Part shown: positions 1-10,069 of the stretch, one piece after another | How positions within the stretch are numbered: the first letter of the stretch is position 1 | Layout of the letters: each line of letters begins with the position of its first letter | From: Azolla caroliniana | Taxonomy: Eukaryota; Polypodiophyta | NCBI GenBank assembly: GCA_043228905.1 | Contig: JBHGNT010000004.1 | Coordinates: forward strand, 5,828,001-5,892,000 | DNA length: 64,000 nt | Direction of reading: 5' to 3' | Position numbers and translations under genes: made by a program | The notes under the pieces: generated by a model | What the model was told of the DNA's origin: nothing | Databases searched by the model: none | What the model saw: the letters and a program-made list of their open reading frames with translations, nothing else

Positions 1-249
1 ACACAACGATTCGGCACTGAAAGGCCGACAACGCATTGCACACAGTTGTAACGAAAGTTTCCCACGAAGGGGGGAGACTACTCATAAGCAACATTGCTCT
101 TAGTTCATCCTCGATAGTCATCCCCTGAACCGCAATTTGGGAACTTAAGCTTTCGTACTCGTTAAGGTGTGCCTCGACCGAGTCAGATTCTTTCATCCGA
201 GATTATAAAGGCGCCGAATCAGATATATCTTGGTGGCGTCTACCTTCTT
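1..249 (-). pseudogene. Ty1/copia Gag fragment
   Basis: Read on the minus strand, this stretch gives an almost open frame typical of the copia Gag family (UBN2/Retrotran_gag_2). It contains KESDSVEAHLNEYESL, then EDELRAMLLMSSLPPSWE, matching the family's helix with the LL-SLP--W motif. It lacks both ends: the window edge cuts the C-terminal side and the chromovirus at 280 begins just beyond the other side. It differs from the Gag of the copia elements further right, so it represents another copia family. The junction lies somewhere in 250-279. Confidence 0.75.
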
Positions 250-279
250 CTCATAAATGAAATTCATAAAAATAGACTT

Positions 280-2820
280 TCATGGCTTGGTTGGAGGTGG
301 TAATGGTTGTAACAAGCCATAAGGATGATGCCTGGGTATTTTGGCTCGACAACAGGTGTCAAATGTACGAACGTAATCATCGACAAAGTTTTGCAAATGA
401 AGCCACCAAAACGAGCACTTCACCAACTCCATGGTCTTGGCAATATCAAAATGTCCAGCCATAGGGGCATCATGACAATGTTCTAATACTTGAAGGCGGG
501 GTGATCCATCAGGGACGTAAAGGAGATTCTTGTAAAAGAGTAAGCCATCTTGCCACTTCAAGTCCTAATAGTGTTGAGATGACCCTTGCAATGTGGAGCA
601 AGATGCATGGATTGGAATAATATGGGCCAAGACATCCTTAGCGAAATCATCAAAGTGAAGGTGTTTTTGAATAGTATCAACAAGGCGTGAATGAAGTGGC
701 ATGACATAAACTATTGTTGCTTGTAGCTTTGATGGTCCTAGGAGAATTTGCTTTTGATTGTCGAAGCCCGGATCTCTAGGTCAAGGTGCGAGATATGAAT
801 GCTGAGGTAGGGCATCTGCCTTCCCTTGTTGTTTCCCCAAGCAGAAAATGATCTTGAAATCAAAACGAGTTAGAAATTGTGCCCACCGAGCTTGTCTCTT
901 ATTTAACACTCGAGTCATTTGAAAATACGTAAGATTTTTGTGATCACTATAAATGATGATTCGATGAGGCGATCCTTCCAAGAAATGTCGCCATTGCTTG
1001 AAAGAATTGATCACAACTAGTAACTCCTTGTCATGCACCTCGCAGTTTATCTCCGCAACAACAAATTTTCTCGAGGGAAACGCGACTGGATGGGACTGCC
1101 CATCCTTGCCTGGTTGTGAAAGTATACTCCCCAATGCAAAGTCTGACGCATCTGCCTCAATGGTAAATAGCTTTTCGGGATCAATATGCGCTAAGATAGG
1201 GTTTGATGTGAATGCCTCTTTGAGTTGAGTAAAGGTTGTGTCCGCTTCAATAGTCCAAACAAACGCTTGATTTTTCTTGGTGAGTTGAGTGAGACACAAT
1301 ATGATCTTTGAATAATTCCATATGAATTTGCGATAGAAGTTAGCAAATCCGACGAAACATTGGACGTCTCGAATAGAACGTGGGGGTTGCCATGTTCCAA
1401 TATTGTTATGACTTTTGCTAGATTCATGAAGATACCCTTGGATGAAATAGTATAACCCAAGAATTCGACTTGTTCACTATCAAAACTGCACTTCTCAAGT
1501 TTGGTATACAGACCATACTTTCGTAAGCGTTCAAGTACTTTCCGGACATGTATATCAGGCTCCTCCTGTGTTTTAGAGTAAATCAACAGATCATCTAAGT
1601 AGATGATGAGAAAGAGATCTAGAAAATCCCGGAAAATGTCATTTTCCATATGTTGGAAAATTGCGGGTACATTTGTGAACCTGAATGGCATGACTGTATA
1701 CTCGAAATGACCATACCAAGTGCGAAATGCAGTTTTCCACTCATCTCCAGGTCGATGCAAACAAGATTATATGCACCCCTTAAATCAATCTTTGTAAAAT
1801 GCTTTGCCCCACTAATGCCCTCTAAAACACTGGAGATTAAAGGTAGAGCATACGTATTTCTTATGGTGACTTTATTTAATCCCCGATAGTCCATGACGAA
1901 ATGAAGCAAACCGTCCTTTTTCTTCACAGAAAATATAGGAGCACCAGCGGGAGACTTTGAATGTCGAATAAACCAATGTGCAAGATTCTCCTTGATGTAT
2001 TCTCGAAGAACCTCAGCTCAATTGGTGATAGATTGTAGATCGGACCCCATGGTGGCTCTATTCCTTGTTGGAGGTCAATGGGACTATCGTACGACCAATG
2101 CTTTGGAAGTACACTAGCTTTGACTTTGTCGAAAACATCAACATATTCTTGATATTTTTCGGGAATTTGGATGTTTGAATTCCCTTGAATGGCACTAGAA
2201 GGTGTCACTGATACTGCAAATAAGAAAAGTTCCTTGTTTCCTCCCATTTGGAAGAATTGTTGCAATGTGATGGTTAAGGTTTGATGAAAAGGAGATGGTG
2301 CATTGGTAGAACTATATTCTTTAAGGGAATAGTCTTGGGTTCGATCCTTAGCAATGATGTTTTCTGCTGAAGGGCACCAAATTTCTCGCCTCCTCCAATA
2401 GATTCTTCAGTTATGTAGCTCGAACCATGGCAAACCAAGTACAATTGGATGCTCGGGTCTATGGATTATGTTAAAGGAAACTACACATCCTAAATCACCT
2501 AAGAGTATTTTTATTGGCTCAAACTCTTTGAATATCTTCTTGGAAGCTATGGGACGTCCATCGATCACTACTACGGAAATTGGGCAAGGATTCAGGGCAT
2601 GCAATGATATTTGATGTTTTTGGGCAAAATCTCTATCCATGAAACAAGAATTGGCTCCAGTATCTAAGAGGGCTTGGACTTGAAGTTGACAACTTGGTGT
2701 CCTAACTTGTACTTGGGCTGAGAAGACTCTACTAACATTCTTGGATGAAATGAGACCTACACTAGGTTGTACAGATCTAGGGTTGTCCAACCAAATGACT
2801 ACTATTTTGGCCGAACTTAT
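280..2820 (-). pseudogene. G1 pol pseudogene (PR-RT-RH-partial IN)
   Basis: Pieces in element order: protease (2790-2407, with LLDTGANSCFMD), a linker (2265-1924), reverse transcriptase (1927-1191, with DYRGLNKVTIRN and IIYLDDLLIYS), RNase H (1299-781, with EADASDFALGSIL and SDHKNLTYF) and the integrase zinc-binding region (561-280, with HCHDAPMAGH and a later CC pair). The frame changes at least three times and stops occur between the pieces, so no functional polyprotein is possible. The RT resembles the Tf1/sushi group (RGAYNL, GDEWKTAFRT). The bases 562-780 carry the frameshifted start of integrase. Confidence 0.85.
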
Positions 2821-3946
2821 TCGTTTGGCTCCTCTTCTAGTTGTCTTAGGACTTCAAACTTATTGGAGAAGGGTGGATTATTCATGATATTAGAACCACC
2901 AAGTGCTTCTAAAATGTTAGACTCATTTTTATTGTCATAGTGAATTTGATTTACCTGACATCTCGGCCTATGGTAACAATGAAGGGCTATATGTCCTAGA
3001 CCTCCGCAATATAAGCACAAATAGTTTGCTCGGCGTCGTTGCTTCTCTTCGTCTTACAATGGTCCTCATCGTTGGGTTATATCGATCTCCATGGGTGTAG
3101 GCCTATCCATTGGGGTTGGACTATGTTTTTGCCTTGGAGTTGGAGCAGGGCTATATGTTTGCCTTGGAGATGATTGTGCCGTTGCTTATGCATAAGTTGG
3201 TGTGAATCTTGATCTTGTTATTTGTTGTTGTCGCTCACATAGACGCTCCAAAAGATGATTATCACATCATATTGCTCGACTAATAGCTTCTGTAAGTGAT
3301 TTTGGATCCTTGGGGAAGCTAAGAAGTAAGTCCTTCACATCACTATGAAGACCGGAACAAAATTGCTCCATTAGGACTTGTGCATCCCAAGGAATATGGC
3401 TTGCGATGAGACGGAAATTGGTTGCATATGTCGATGTTGGCTAATCACCTTGACGTAGTGTATGAATTTGATTGATTGTTGTTATTGCCCCATCTGTACT
3501 TCTCGAAATTATGTAGTAGAGAAGAATTTGTCTCTAGTAATGGAGCAAACCATGACAACGTTATGCAGTCAATAAGGTGCCCACTAACCCGACTAGTGAC
3601 GCATCTGTCGGATAAAGCGTGGGATGCATTTGAATTACCAACCGCACTTCATTCAAGAAACCTCTAAAATGCACCTCGAACCATCAAATTTAGCTGGGAG
3701 GCTAATTTTGAGCTCCTTGTTAAATCCTTGACCTTCGACACTTTGTTGTTGTAAAACTACGATTGCCGATTCTAATTGTTGCATCTGTCGCGTAAACTCC
3801 TCTTGTTGTTGTTGCTCCTCCACAATAACCTTTTGTAGACATCCAAGAAGACGTTGATTCTCTAATTTGAGAGATGCAAACTTGGATTTAAGATTCTCCA
3901 TTTCTGCAACAAGGGTGAGATATTCTTCTGAGTTGATGGTAGCCAT
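2817..3946 (-). pseudogene. G1 gag pseudogene
   Basis: The frame opens at an ATG at 3946 with MATINSEEYLTL, matching the Gag starts of G2 and G3 (MATVSAEEYQSV). It continues as a glutamine-rich coiled coil to about 3653. The middle (3650-3030) is frameshifted but still encodes pieces of the retrotransposon Gag domain. The last part (3020-2817) holds a zinc knuckle, CLYCGGLGHIALHC, and ends EEEPNE-stop just before pol, in the same gag-stop/pol arrangement as G2 and G3. Confidence 0.8.
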
Positions 3947-3975
3947 GGTTTCGTGATGTTTATAAAGGAGGATAA

Positions 3976-3978
<3 letters not shown>

Positions 3979-4036
<58 letters not shown>
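3979..4036. repeat. (AG)n microsatellite
   Basis: An uninterrupted AG dinucleotide tract of 58 bases, between the G1 Gag start and its LTR remnant. The leaders and LTRs of G2 and G3 also carry shorter GA-rich tracts, so this is an expansion of a sequence native to the element. Confidence 0.95.
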
Positions 4037-4039
<3 letters not shown>

Positions 4040-4048
4040 AAATCAAAT

Positions 4049-4158
4049 TGTCAGAACCAACAGAACAGATAGAGTGGCGGAAAAGAGAGGAATGAAGTGA
4101 TAAGAGAAGAATGAATGTATTAAGATAGAATGAGAATGATGTTTATGTATTCATGACA
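4049..4158 (-). repeat. Internally deleted 5' LTR of G1
   Basis: The piece has the terminal bases of the family LTR: on the plus strand it starts TGTCAGAACC and ends TTCATGACA, as in G2 (TGTCAGG...CATGACA). It is only 110 bp against 416-426 bp in G3, so about three quarters is missing. The flanking GTTCAAAT resembles the primer-site region of G2 and G3. Confidence 0.65.
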
Positions 4159-4164
4159 GGTAGT

Positions 4165-4690
4165 CCTTTCTAAAAATCCTCCCAACGTTCGCCGTTGAGA
4201 GAATCTCGATTCTGCTTGTGGTTTGGCCGGACTCTTAAGAATTGGACGGAGTGTCGTTCATCCTGGCTCTTGACCCGTGCGTATGCCTAACCGTTGTATA
4301 GAACCTTTGTCTCCATCCAATCCGCCATGATGTATGGTTCGCCGAGGATGACCAGATGGGAGGATGTCTCCTACACGAAGAAGTGTTGGTCAATCTCGAC
4401 ATCGCCGACCTTCAGTCAGACATTCGGGCACACCCCGTGAAGCTCTTCCGTGGCGTGAGTCGCCGTGTGTATCTTCCACCCATGCTTGGTGTTGATCGGC
4501 CACTTACCTTCTTATAAAGTTCATCGACATTAAGTAGATCTCCGATCCGTGGTCGATATGCATTGTGACTTGCTCCTTCACGTCCCCAATCTGGACTAGG
4601 GTCTCCGTCGTTCCCTCGCACAGTGTGGCTTCAAGAAATAACTATCCGGGACTTCTTCCTCCATCACCCCCTCTTCGATGTGGGCAGACT
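4165..4690 (-). pseudogene. Retroviral-type aspartic protease pseudogene of another gypsy element
   Basis: Minus-strand reading gives recognisable but broken retroelement protease sequence. From about 4600: TLVQIGDVKEQVT, then HIDHGSEI-LMS, where the active-site triad is replaced by DHG. After a frameshift come KWPINTKHGWKIHTATHATE, KVGDVEIDQHFFV and LVILGEPYIMADW, the last being the usual C-terminal ILG motif. At least three stops interrupt it. It is unlike the G1-G3 protease, so it comes from a different Ty3/gypsy lineage. No LTRs can be assigned. Confidence 0.6.
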
Positions 4691-4831
4691 TTACCTCCAC
4701 CGGCTTCTTTGGCTCTGGCTCCGATAAGAGCCGCTTTCTGTACCCACCATAACAAACCCAATAAATTGTGTTTTCTTTTTTAGATTACTCATTTCGAATT
4801 TGTGTGATGAATAAATCAAAACATTACCAAT

Positions 4832-4906
4832 GGGGTGGTGGCGTACTTGGCTAGCTTGTACGTCTCCTAGCTTCGAGATATCCTGAGTTTGAGCCTCTCT
4901 CACCCA
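4832..4906 (+). pseudogene. tRNA-Met-like copy 1 (type A, CCT anticodon position)
   Basis: Starts GGGGTGGTGG as in the tRNA, but reads TCTCCTAG where the others have TCTCATAG. It has lost about seven bases before the T arm, and the D arm is altered (CTTGGCTAGCTT). Not a working tRNA gene. Confidence 0.8.
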
Positions 4907-5015
4907 GTCTCAAGAATGCTAGGTGTTTTTTCTTTCCTATTAGGAAACGTTTGTCGACCGGATTCACCAGCCCTATTCTCAATATTTACGTGATAGGACA
5001 AATGACACTCAGGAA

Positions 5016-5104
5016 TTGGGTGGGTGGTGGTACTTTTGGCTAGCGCATAGGTCTCATAGCTTCGACAATCATGAGGTTGAGATTTTGAGCCCATCTCAAT
5101 CCAT
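5016..5104 (+). pseudogene. tRNA-Met-like copy 2 (type B)
   Basis: Diverged copy: the acceptor start has become TTGGGTGGG and the D arm TACTTTTGGCTAGCGC. The TCTCATAGCTTCGA anticodon/intron block is kept. The T arm is ruined (GATTTTGAGCC). Confidence 0.75.
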
Positions 5105-5433
5105 TCATACCAAACCCAGTAAACTACATCTTCTGTGTTAGATGGCTCATTTAGAATTTGTGCGATGAACAATGGAAAACATTCACATCATAGTAGAAAT
5201 TCTTTTGAAAAATAGTATTATACACTTCTATACCACTTAACAAACCCATTAAACTACGTCTTCTTTTGTAAATTCCTCATTTCGAATTTGCGTGATGAAG
5301 AAATTAAAACATTTATAGGATAGTAGAAACTCTGAATCTCAAAACAAGTTGCATACACTTCTCTAGTTTATGTTGAAACACTTATATCACACATTTAGTT
5401 TCTGTTAATTAGAATGAAATCACACTCATCAAT

Positions 5434-5517
5434 GGGGTGGTGGCGCATTTGGCGAGTGCGTAGGTCTCATAGCTTTGAGATATCTTGAGGTCGAGAGTTC
5501 GAGCCTCTCTCACCCCA
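5434..5517 (+). tRNA. Elongator tRNA-Met(CAT)-like gene with intron, copy 3
   Basis: 84 bases. The acceptor arms GGGGTGG and TCACCCC pair along their length with one G-T pair. The D stem GCGC/GTGC and the T arm GAGAG-TTCGAGC-CTCTC are intact. CAT sits in the anticodon position, followed by an intron-like insert of 10-11 bases (starting GCTTTGAG), as known for plant elongator tRNA-Met genes. The A box has one change (CATTTGG for CAGTTGG) and the anticodon stem one G-T pair. It is one of two copies whose fold is complete, and may be functional or a recent pseudogene. Confidence 0.5.
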
Positions 5518-5625
5518 TTCTCAAGAATGTTAGGTGTTTCTTCCTTCCTATTAGATAAAGTTTGTCGGCCGGATCGACCAACCCTATTCGTAACATTTAC
5601 ATAATAGTACAAATGACACTCATGA

Positions 5626-5717
5626 ATTGGGTGAGTGGTGGTAGTTTTGGCTAGCGCGTAGGTCTCCTAGCTTCGACAGATCCTGAGGTTGAGATTTTGA
5701 GCCCGTCCCACTCCATT
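5626..5717 (+). pseudogene. tRNA-Met-like copy 4 (type B, CCT anticodon position)
   Basis: Type B copy with TTGGGTGAGTGG at the start and TCTCCTAG in the anticodon loop. The T arm is GATTTTGAGCC and cannot form the usual stem. Confidence 0.75.
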
Positions 5718-6023
5718 CATAACAAACCCAGTAAACTACATCTTCTGTGTTAGATGGCTCATTTAGAATTTGTGTGAAGAACAATGTAAAACATTCACAT
5801 GATAGTAGAAATTCTTTTGAAAAATAGTATTATACACTTCTATACCTCTTAACAAACCCATTAAACTACGACTTCTTTTTTAAATTCATCATTTCGAATT
5901 TGCGCGATGAAGAAATTAAAACATTTATAGGATAGTAGAAACTCTGAATCTCAAAAATAGTTTGATACACTCCTCTTGTTTATGTTGAAACACTTATATC
6001 AGACATTTAGTTTCTACTAGCTA

Positions 6024-6105
6024 TAATGGTGGCGCAGTTGGCGAGCGCGTAGGTTTCATAGCTTCGAGAAATCCTTCGATCAGGAGTTCAACATTCTCTC
6101 ACCCA
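6024..6105 (+). pseudogene. tRNA-Met-like copy 5 (5' damaged)
   Basis: The first bases of the acceptor arm are lost (TAATGGTGGCGCAG). The D arm and TTCATAG anticodon loop remain, but the T loop is altered (AGTTCAACA). Pseudogene. Confidence 0.75.
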
Positions 6106-6310
6106 ATTCTTAACAAACCCATTATTAAACTACTATATATAAATATGACTCAATTAGTATATTTGTGATATACAAATCAAAACATTCTCATGGTAGTAGA
6201 AGTTGTGTGAAAACCCATTAAATTATGTCCTCTCTTTGGGATTGGTTTGTCCGAATTTGTGTGACTAATAAATCAACACATTTACATTATATAAAAGTGC
6301 ACTCATCATT

Positions 6311-6394
6311 GGGGTGGTGGCGCAGTTGGCTAGCGCATTGGTCTCATAGCTTCGAGAAATCCTAAGGTCGAGAGTTCCAGACTCTTTCGCCCCA
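6311..6394 (+). pseudogene. tRNA-Met-like copy 6
   Basis: Full length (84 bases) with good acceptor and D arms and the TCTCATAG loop. The B box is changed (AGTTCCAGAC) and the anticodon stem has a mismatch, so activity is doubtful. Confidence 0.7.
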
Positions 6395-6727
6395 TTCAGA
6401 AGAAATCCATTATTAAACTACATTTTCTCTATGTAAAGATGACTCATTTAGAATTTTTGTGATGAACAAATCAAAACAATCACATGGTAGTAGAAGTTGA
6501 TTCGAAAATAGTTTCATACACTTCTATCCTACTAACTCATTTAATATATGTGTGCAATACAAATCAAAACATTCTCATGGTAGTAGAAGTTGTTTTGAAA
6601 AAGTTTCATACACTTTAATCCTACTTAACAAAACCCATTAAATTACGTCCTCTTTTTTAGATTATTCCGAATTTGTGTGATGAATAAATAAACCCATTTA
6701 CATTATATAGAAATTGCACTTATCACT

Positions 6728-6811
6728 GGGGTGGTGGTGCAGTTGGCTAGCCCGTAGGTCTCATAGCTTTGAGAAATCCTGACTTTGAGATTTCGAGCCT
6801 CTCTCACTCCT
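6728..6811 (+). pseudogene. tRNA-Met-like copy 7
   Basis: Starts GGGGTGGTGGTGCAG and keeps TCTCATAG, but the variable region and T stem are altered (ACTTTGAGATTTCGAGCC) and the 3' acceptor strand reads TCACTCC. Confidence 0.7.
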
Positions 6812-6919
6812 TTCTCAAGAATGTTAGGTGTTTTTTCCTTCCTACTAGGAGAAGTTCGTTGACCGGATCAACCAACCCTATTCTTAACATTTACGTGATA
6901 GTACAAATGACACTCATGA

Positions 6920-7006
6920 ATTGGGTTGTGGTACTTTTGGCTAGCTCGTAGGTCTCATAGCCTCGACAATCATGAGGTTGAGATTTTCAGCCCGTCTCAA
7001 TCCATT
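6920..7006 (+). pseudogene. tRNA-Met-like copy 8 (type B)
   Basis: Type B copy with a short deletion in the acceptor region (TTGGGTTGTGG) and a damaged T arm (GATTTTCAGCC). Confidence 0.7.
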
Positions 7007-7331
7007 CATACCAAACCCAAGAAACTACATCTTTTGTGTTAGATGGCTCATTTAGAATTTGTGTGATGCAAAATGGAAAACATTCCCATGATAATAGAAA
7101 TTCTTTTGAAAGATAGTATTACACTTCTATACCACTTAACAAACCATTAAACTACGTCGTCTTTTTTAAATTCCTCATTTCGAATTTGCATGATGAAGAA
7201 ATTAAAACATTTATAGGCTTGTAGAAACTCTGAATCTAAAAAAATGTTTGATACACTCCTCTTGTTTCTGTTGAAACACTTATATCAGATAATTCGTGTC
7301 TGTTAAGTATGATGAAATCATGATCATCAAT

Positions 7332-7413
7332 GGGGTGGTGGCGCAGTTGGCTAGCGCGTAGGTCTCATAGCTTCGAGATATCCTGAGGTCGAGAGTTCGA
7401 GCCTCTCACCCCA
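7332..7413 (+). pseudogene. tRNA-Met-like copy 9, near-perfect but two bases short
   Basis: This copy has the best A box (TGGCGCAGTTGG), D arm, anticodon loop, intron and B box (AGTTCGAGCC) of the array. It has lost two bases at CTCTC-ACCCCA, where others have CTCTCTCACCCCA. The loss, probably slippage in the CT run, shortens the 3' acceptor strand, so the product could not fold normally. Confidence 0.7.
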
Positions 7414-7521
7414 ATCTCAAGAATGCCATGTGTTTTTTCCTTCCGATTAGATAAAGTTTGTCGACTGCATCGACCAACCTTATTCTTAACATTTACATGA
7501 TACTACAAATGACACTCATGA

Positions 7522-7609
7522 ATTGGGTAGGTGGTAGTTTTGGCTAGCACGTAGGTCTCATAGCTTCGACAAAGCCTTAGGTTGAGATTTTGAACCCGTC
7601 TCACTCCAT
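7522..7609 (+). pseudogene. tRNA-Met-like copy 10 (type B)
   Basis: Type B copy: TTGGGTAGGTGG start, TCTCATAGCTTCGA block kept, T arm GATTTTGAACC. Confidence 0.7.
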
Positions 7610-7938
7610 TCATAACAAATCTAGTAAACTACATCTTATGTGTTAGATAGCTCATTTAGAATTTGTGTGATGAACAATGGAAAACATTCACATGATAGTA
7701 GAAATTCTTTTGAAAAATAGTATTATACACATCTATACCACTTCACAAACCCATTAAATTACGTCTTCTTTTCTAAATTCCTCATTTCGAATTTGCATGG
7801 TGAAGAAATTAAAACATTTATAGGATAGTAGAAACTCTGAATCTCAAAAATAGTTTGATACACTCCGCTTGTTTATGTTGAAACATTTATATCACACAAT
7901 TAGTTTATGTTAAATATGATCAAATCACACTCATCAAT

Positions 7939-7993
7939 GGGGTGGTGGCGCAGTTGGTTAGCGCATAGGTCTCATAGCTTCGTGATATCCTTA
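7939..7993 (+). pseudogene. tRNA-Met-like copy 11 (type A, 3' half missing)
   Basis: The 5' half is excellent (GGGGTGGTGGCGCAGTTGG to GATATCC), then the sequence jumps into the spacer repeat TTAGATGGCTCATTTAG that normally lies well downstream of a type B copy. The 3' half of this copy and a following unit are deleted, as expected from recombination within the array. Confidence 0.8.
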
Positions 7994-8404
7994 GATGGCT
8001 CATTTAGAATTTGTGTGATTAAAAATGGAAAACATTCACGTGATAGTAAAAACTCTTTTGAAAAATAGTTTCATACACTTCTATACCACTTAACAAACCC
8101 ATTAAACTACATCGTCTTCTTTTTTAAATGACTCATTTCGAATTTGTGTGATGAATAAATTAAAACATTTATAGGATAGTAGAAACTCTGAATCTCAAAA
8201 ATAGTCTGATATACTTCTCTTGTTTATGTTGAAACACTCTCAATACAGTCGGAATAAAAAATAGTCGGAATCAAAACATTCTCATGGTAGTAGAAGTTGT
8301 GTGAAAACCCATTAAATTACGTCATCTCTTTGAGATTAGTCATTCCGAATTTGTGTGACGAATAAATCAACATGTTTACATTATATAAAAGTGTACTCAT
8401 CATT

Positions 8405-8488
8405 GGGGTGGTGGCGTAGTTGGCTAGCGCGTAGGTCTCATAGCTTTGAGAAATCTTGAGGTCGAGAGTTCGAGACTCTCTCACCCCA
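8405..8488 (+). tRNA. Elongator tRNA-Met(CAT)-like gene with intron, copy 12
   Basis: 84 bases. The acceptor arms GGGGTGG/TCACCCC, D stem GCGT/GCGC (one wobble), anticodon stem TAGGT/TCTTG (27 T-G, 28 A-T, 29 G-T, 30 G-C) and T arm GAGAG-TTCGAGA-CTCTC can all form. CAT lies at 8439-8441, followed by an intron-like insert starting GCTTTGAG. The A box TGGCGTAGTTGG and B box AGTTCGAGAC fit pol III consensus. It is the most complete copy of the array; expression is not shown. Confidence 0.55.
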
Positions 8489-8652
8489 TTCTTAAGAAAC
8501 CCATTATTAAACTACGTATGTAAACAGATTCATACACTTCTATCCTACTTAACAAAACCTATTAAATTACTTCTTTTTTAGATTAGTCATTCCGAATTTG
8601 TGTAATGAATAAATCAACACGTTTATATTATATAGAAAGTGAACTCATCATT

Positions 8653-8736
8653 GTGGTGGTGGCGCAGTCGGCTAGAGAATAGGTCTCATAGCTTCGAGAA
8701 ATCCTGAGGTCGAGAGTTCAAGACTATCTCACCCCA
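8653..8736 (+). pseudogene. tRNA-Met-like copy 13
   Basis: Full length with an acceptor mismatch (GTGGTGG), changes in the D arm (GCTAGAGAAT) and a weakened T stem (GAGAG opposite CTATC). Probably not functional. Confidence 0.7.
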
Positions 8737-9054
8737 TCCTTAACAAACCCATAAAACTACGTCTTTTGTTTGTCTTTTGTTTGTAATGATGACTCATTAA
8801 GAATTTTTGTGATGAACAAATCAAAACATTTACATGGTAGCAGAAGTTCTTTTGAAAAAAGTTTCATAGACTTCTATCGTACTCATTTAGAATTTCTGTG
8901 ATGAACAATTGAAAACATTCACATGGTAGTAGAAGGTATTTTGAAAATAGTTTCATACACTTCTATCCTACTTAACAAACCCAGTATATTGCGTTTTCTT
9001 TTTTAGATTACTCATTTCGAATTTGTGTGATGAATAAATCAAAACATTACCAAT

Positions 9055-9138
9055 GGGGTGGTGACGTACTTTGCTAGTGTGTAGGTCTCATAGCTTCGAG
9101 ATATCCTGAGGCTGAGAGTTCGAGCCTCTCTCACCCCA
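9055..9138 (+). pseudogene. tRNA-Met-like copy 14
   Basis: The acceptor and T arms are good (AGTTCGAGCC) and CAT is present, but the D arm is altered (ACGTACTTTGCTAGTGTG), which removes the A box. Its flanks match those of copy 1 closely. Confidence 0.75.
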
Positions 9139-9246
9139 TTCTCAAGAATGCCAGGTGTTTTTTCCTTCCTATCAGATAAAGATTGTCGACCGGATCGACC
9201 AACCCTATTCTTAACATTTACATGATACTACAAATGACACTCATGA

Positions 9247-9338
9247 ATTGGGTGGCTGGTGGTACTTTTGGCTAGTGCGTACGTCTCATAGCTTCGACAA
9301 ATCCTGAGGTTGAGATTTTGAGCCCTTCTCACTCCATT
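9247..9338 (+). pseudogene. tRNA-Met-like copy 15 (type B)
   Basis: Type B copy (TTGGGTGGCTGGTGG start; T arm GATTTTGAGCC). It follows copy 14 at the spacing seen between copies 1 and 2. Confidence 0.7.
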
Positions 9339-9662
9339 CATAACAAACCCAGTAAACTACATCTTCTGTGTTAGATGGCTTATTTAGAATTTGTCTGATG
9401 AACAATGCAAAACATTCACATGATTGTAGAAATTCTTTTGAAAAATAGTATTATACACGTCTATACCACTTAACAAACCCATTAAATTACGTCTTCTTTT
9501 TTAAATTCCGCATTTCGAATTTGCGTGGTGAAGAAATTAAAACATTTATAAGATAGTAGAAACTCTGAATCTCAAAAATAGTTTGATACACTCTTGTTTA
9601 TGTTGAAACTCTTATATCACACAATTAGTTTCTGTTACGTATAATGTAATCACACTCATCAA

Positions 9663-9747
9663 TTGGGTGGTGGCGCAGTTGGCGAGCATGTAGGTTTTAT
9701 AGCGTTGAGAAATCCTTAGATCGGGAGTTTGACATTCTCTCACCCCA
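9663..9747 (+). pseudogene. tRNA-Met-like copy 16
   Basis: Type A-like, with TTGGGTGG at the start, TTTTATAG replacing TCTCATAG (anticodon changed) and a changed T arm (GGGAGTTTGACATTC). Confidence 0.7.
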
Positions 9748-9985
9748 TTCTTAACAAACCCATTACTAAACTATTGTATGTAAATATGACTCATTTATTA
9801 TATTTGTGATATACAAATCAAACCATTCTCATGGTAGTAGAAGCTGTTTTGAAAAAGTTTCATACACTTTAATCCTACTTAACCAAACCCATTAAATTAC
9901 GTCCTCTTTTTGAGATTAGTCATTCCGAATTTGTGTGATGTATAAATTAACACGTTTACATGATATAGAAAGTGCACTCATCAAT

Positions 9986-10069
9986 GGGGTGGTGCTGCAG
10001 TTGGCGAGCGCGTAGGTCTCATAGCGTTGAGAATTCCTTAGGTCGGGAGTTCGACATTCTCATAGCCCA
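9986..10069 (+). pseudogene. tRNA-Met-like copy 17
   Basis: Good 5' end and CAT anticodon, but the A box is interrupted (GGTGCTGCAG), the T stem is altered (GGGAGTTCGACATTC) and the acceptor strand reads ATAGCCCA. It is the last unit before the array ends. Confidence 0.7.

Larger units (their letters stand above)
280..4158 (-). mobile_element. Decayed Ty3/gypsy chromovirus G1
   Basis: A minus-strand gypsy element of the same family as those at 21875 and 31695. In element order it has an LTR remnant (4158-4049), a Gag start (3946), a zinc knuckle (near 3000), protease, reverse transcriptase, RNase H and the beginning of integrase. It stops abruptly at 280 inside the integrase linker, so the integrase core, chromodomain and 3' LTR are missing. 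Frames are broken in many places. Confidence 0.85.

Noticed and set aside
1650-1889. Open frames on the plus strand opposite G1 pol (and likewise opposite G2, G3, CC1, CC3 and CC4 pol)
   Set aside because: They mirror conserved coding sequence on the other strand, recur in every copy for that reason, and show no domain of their own.
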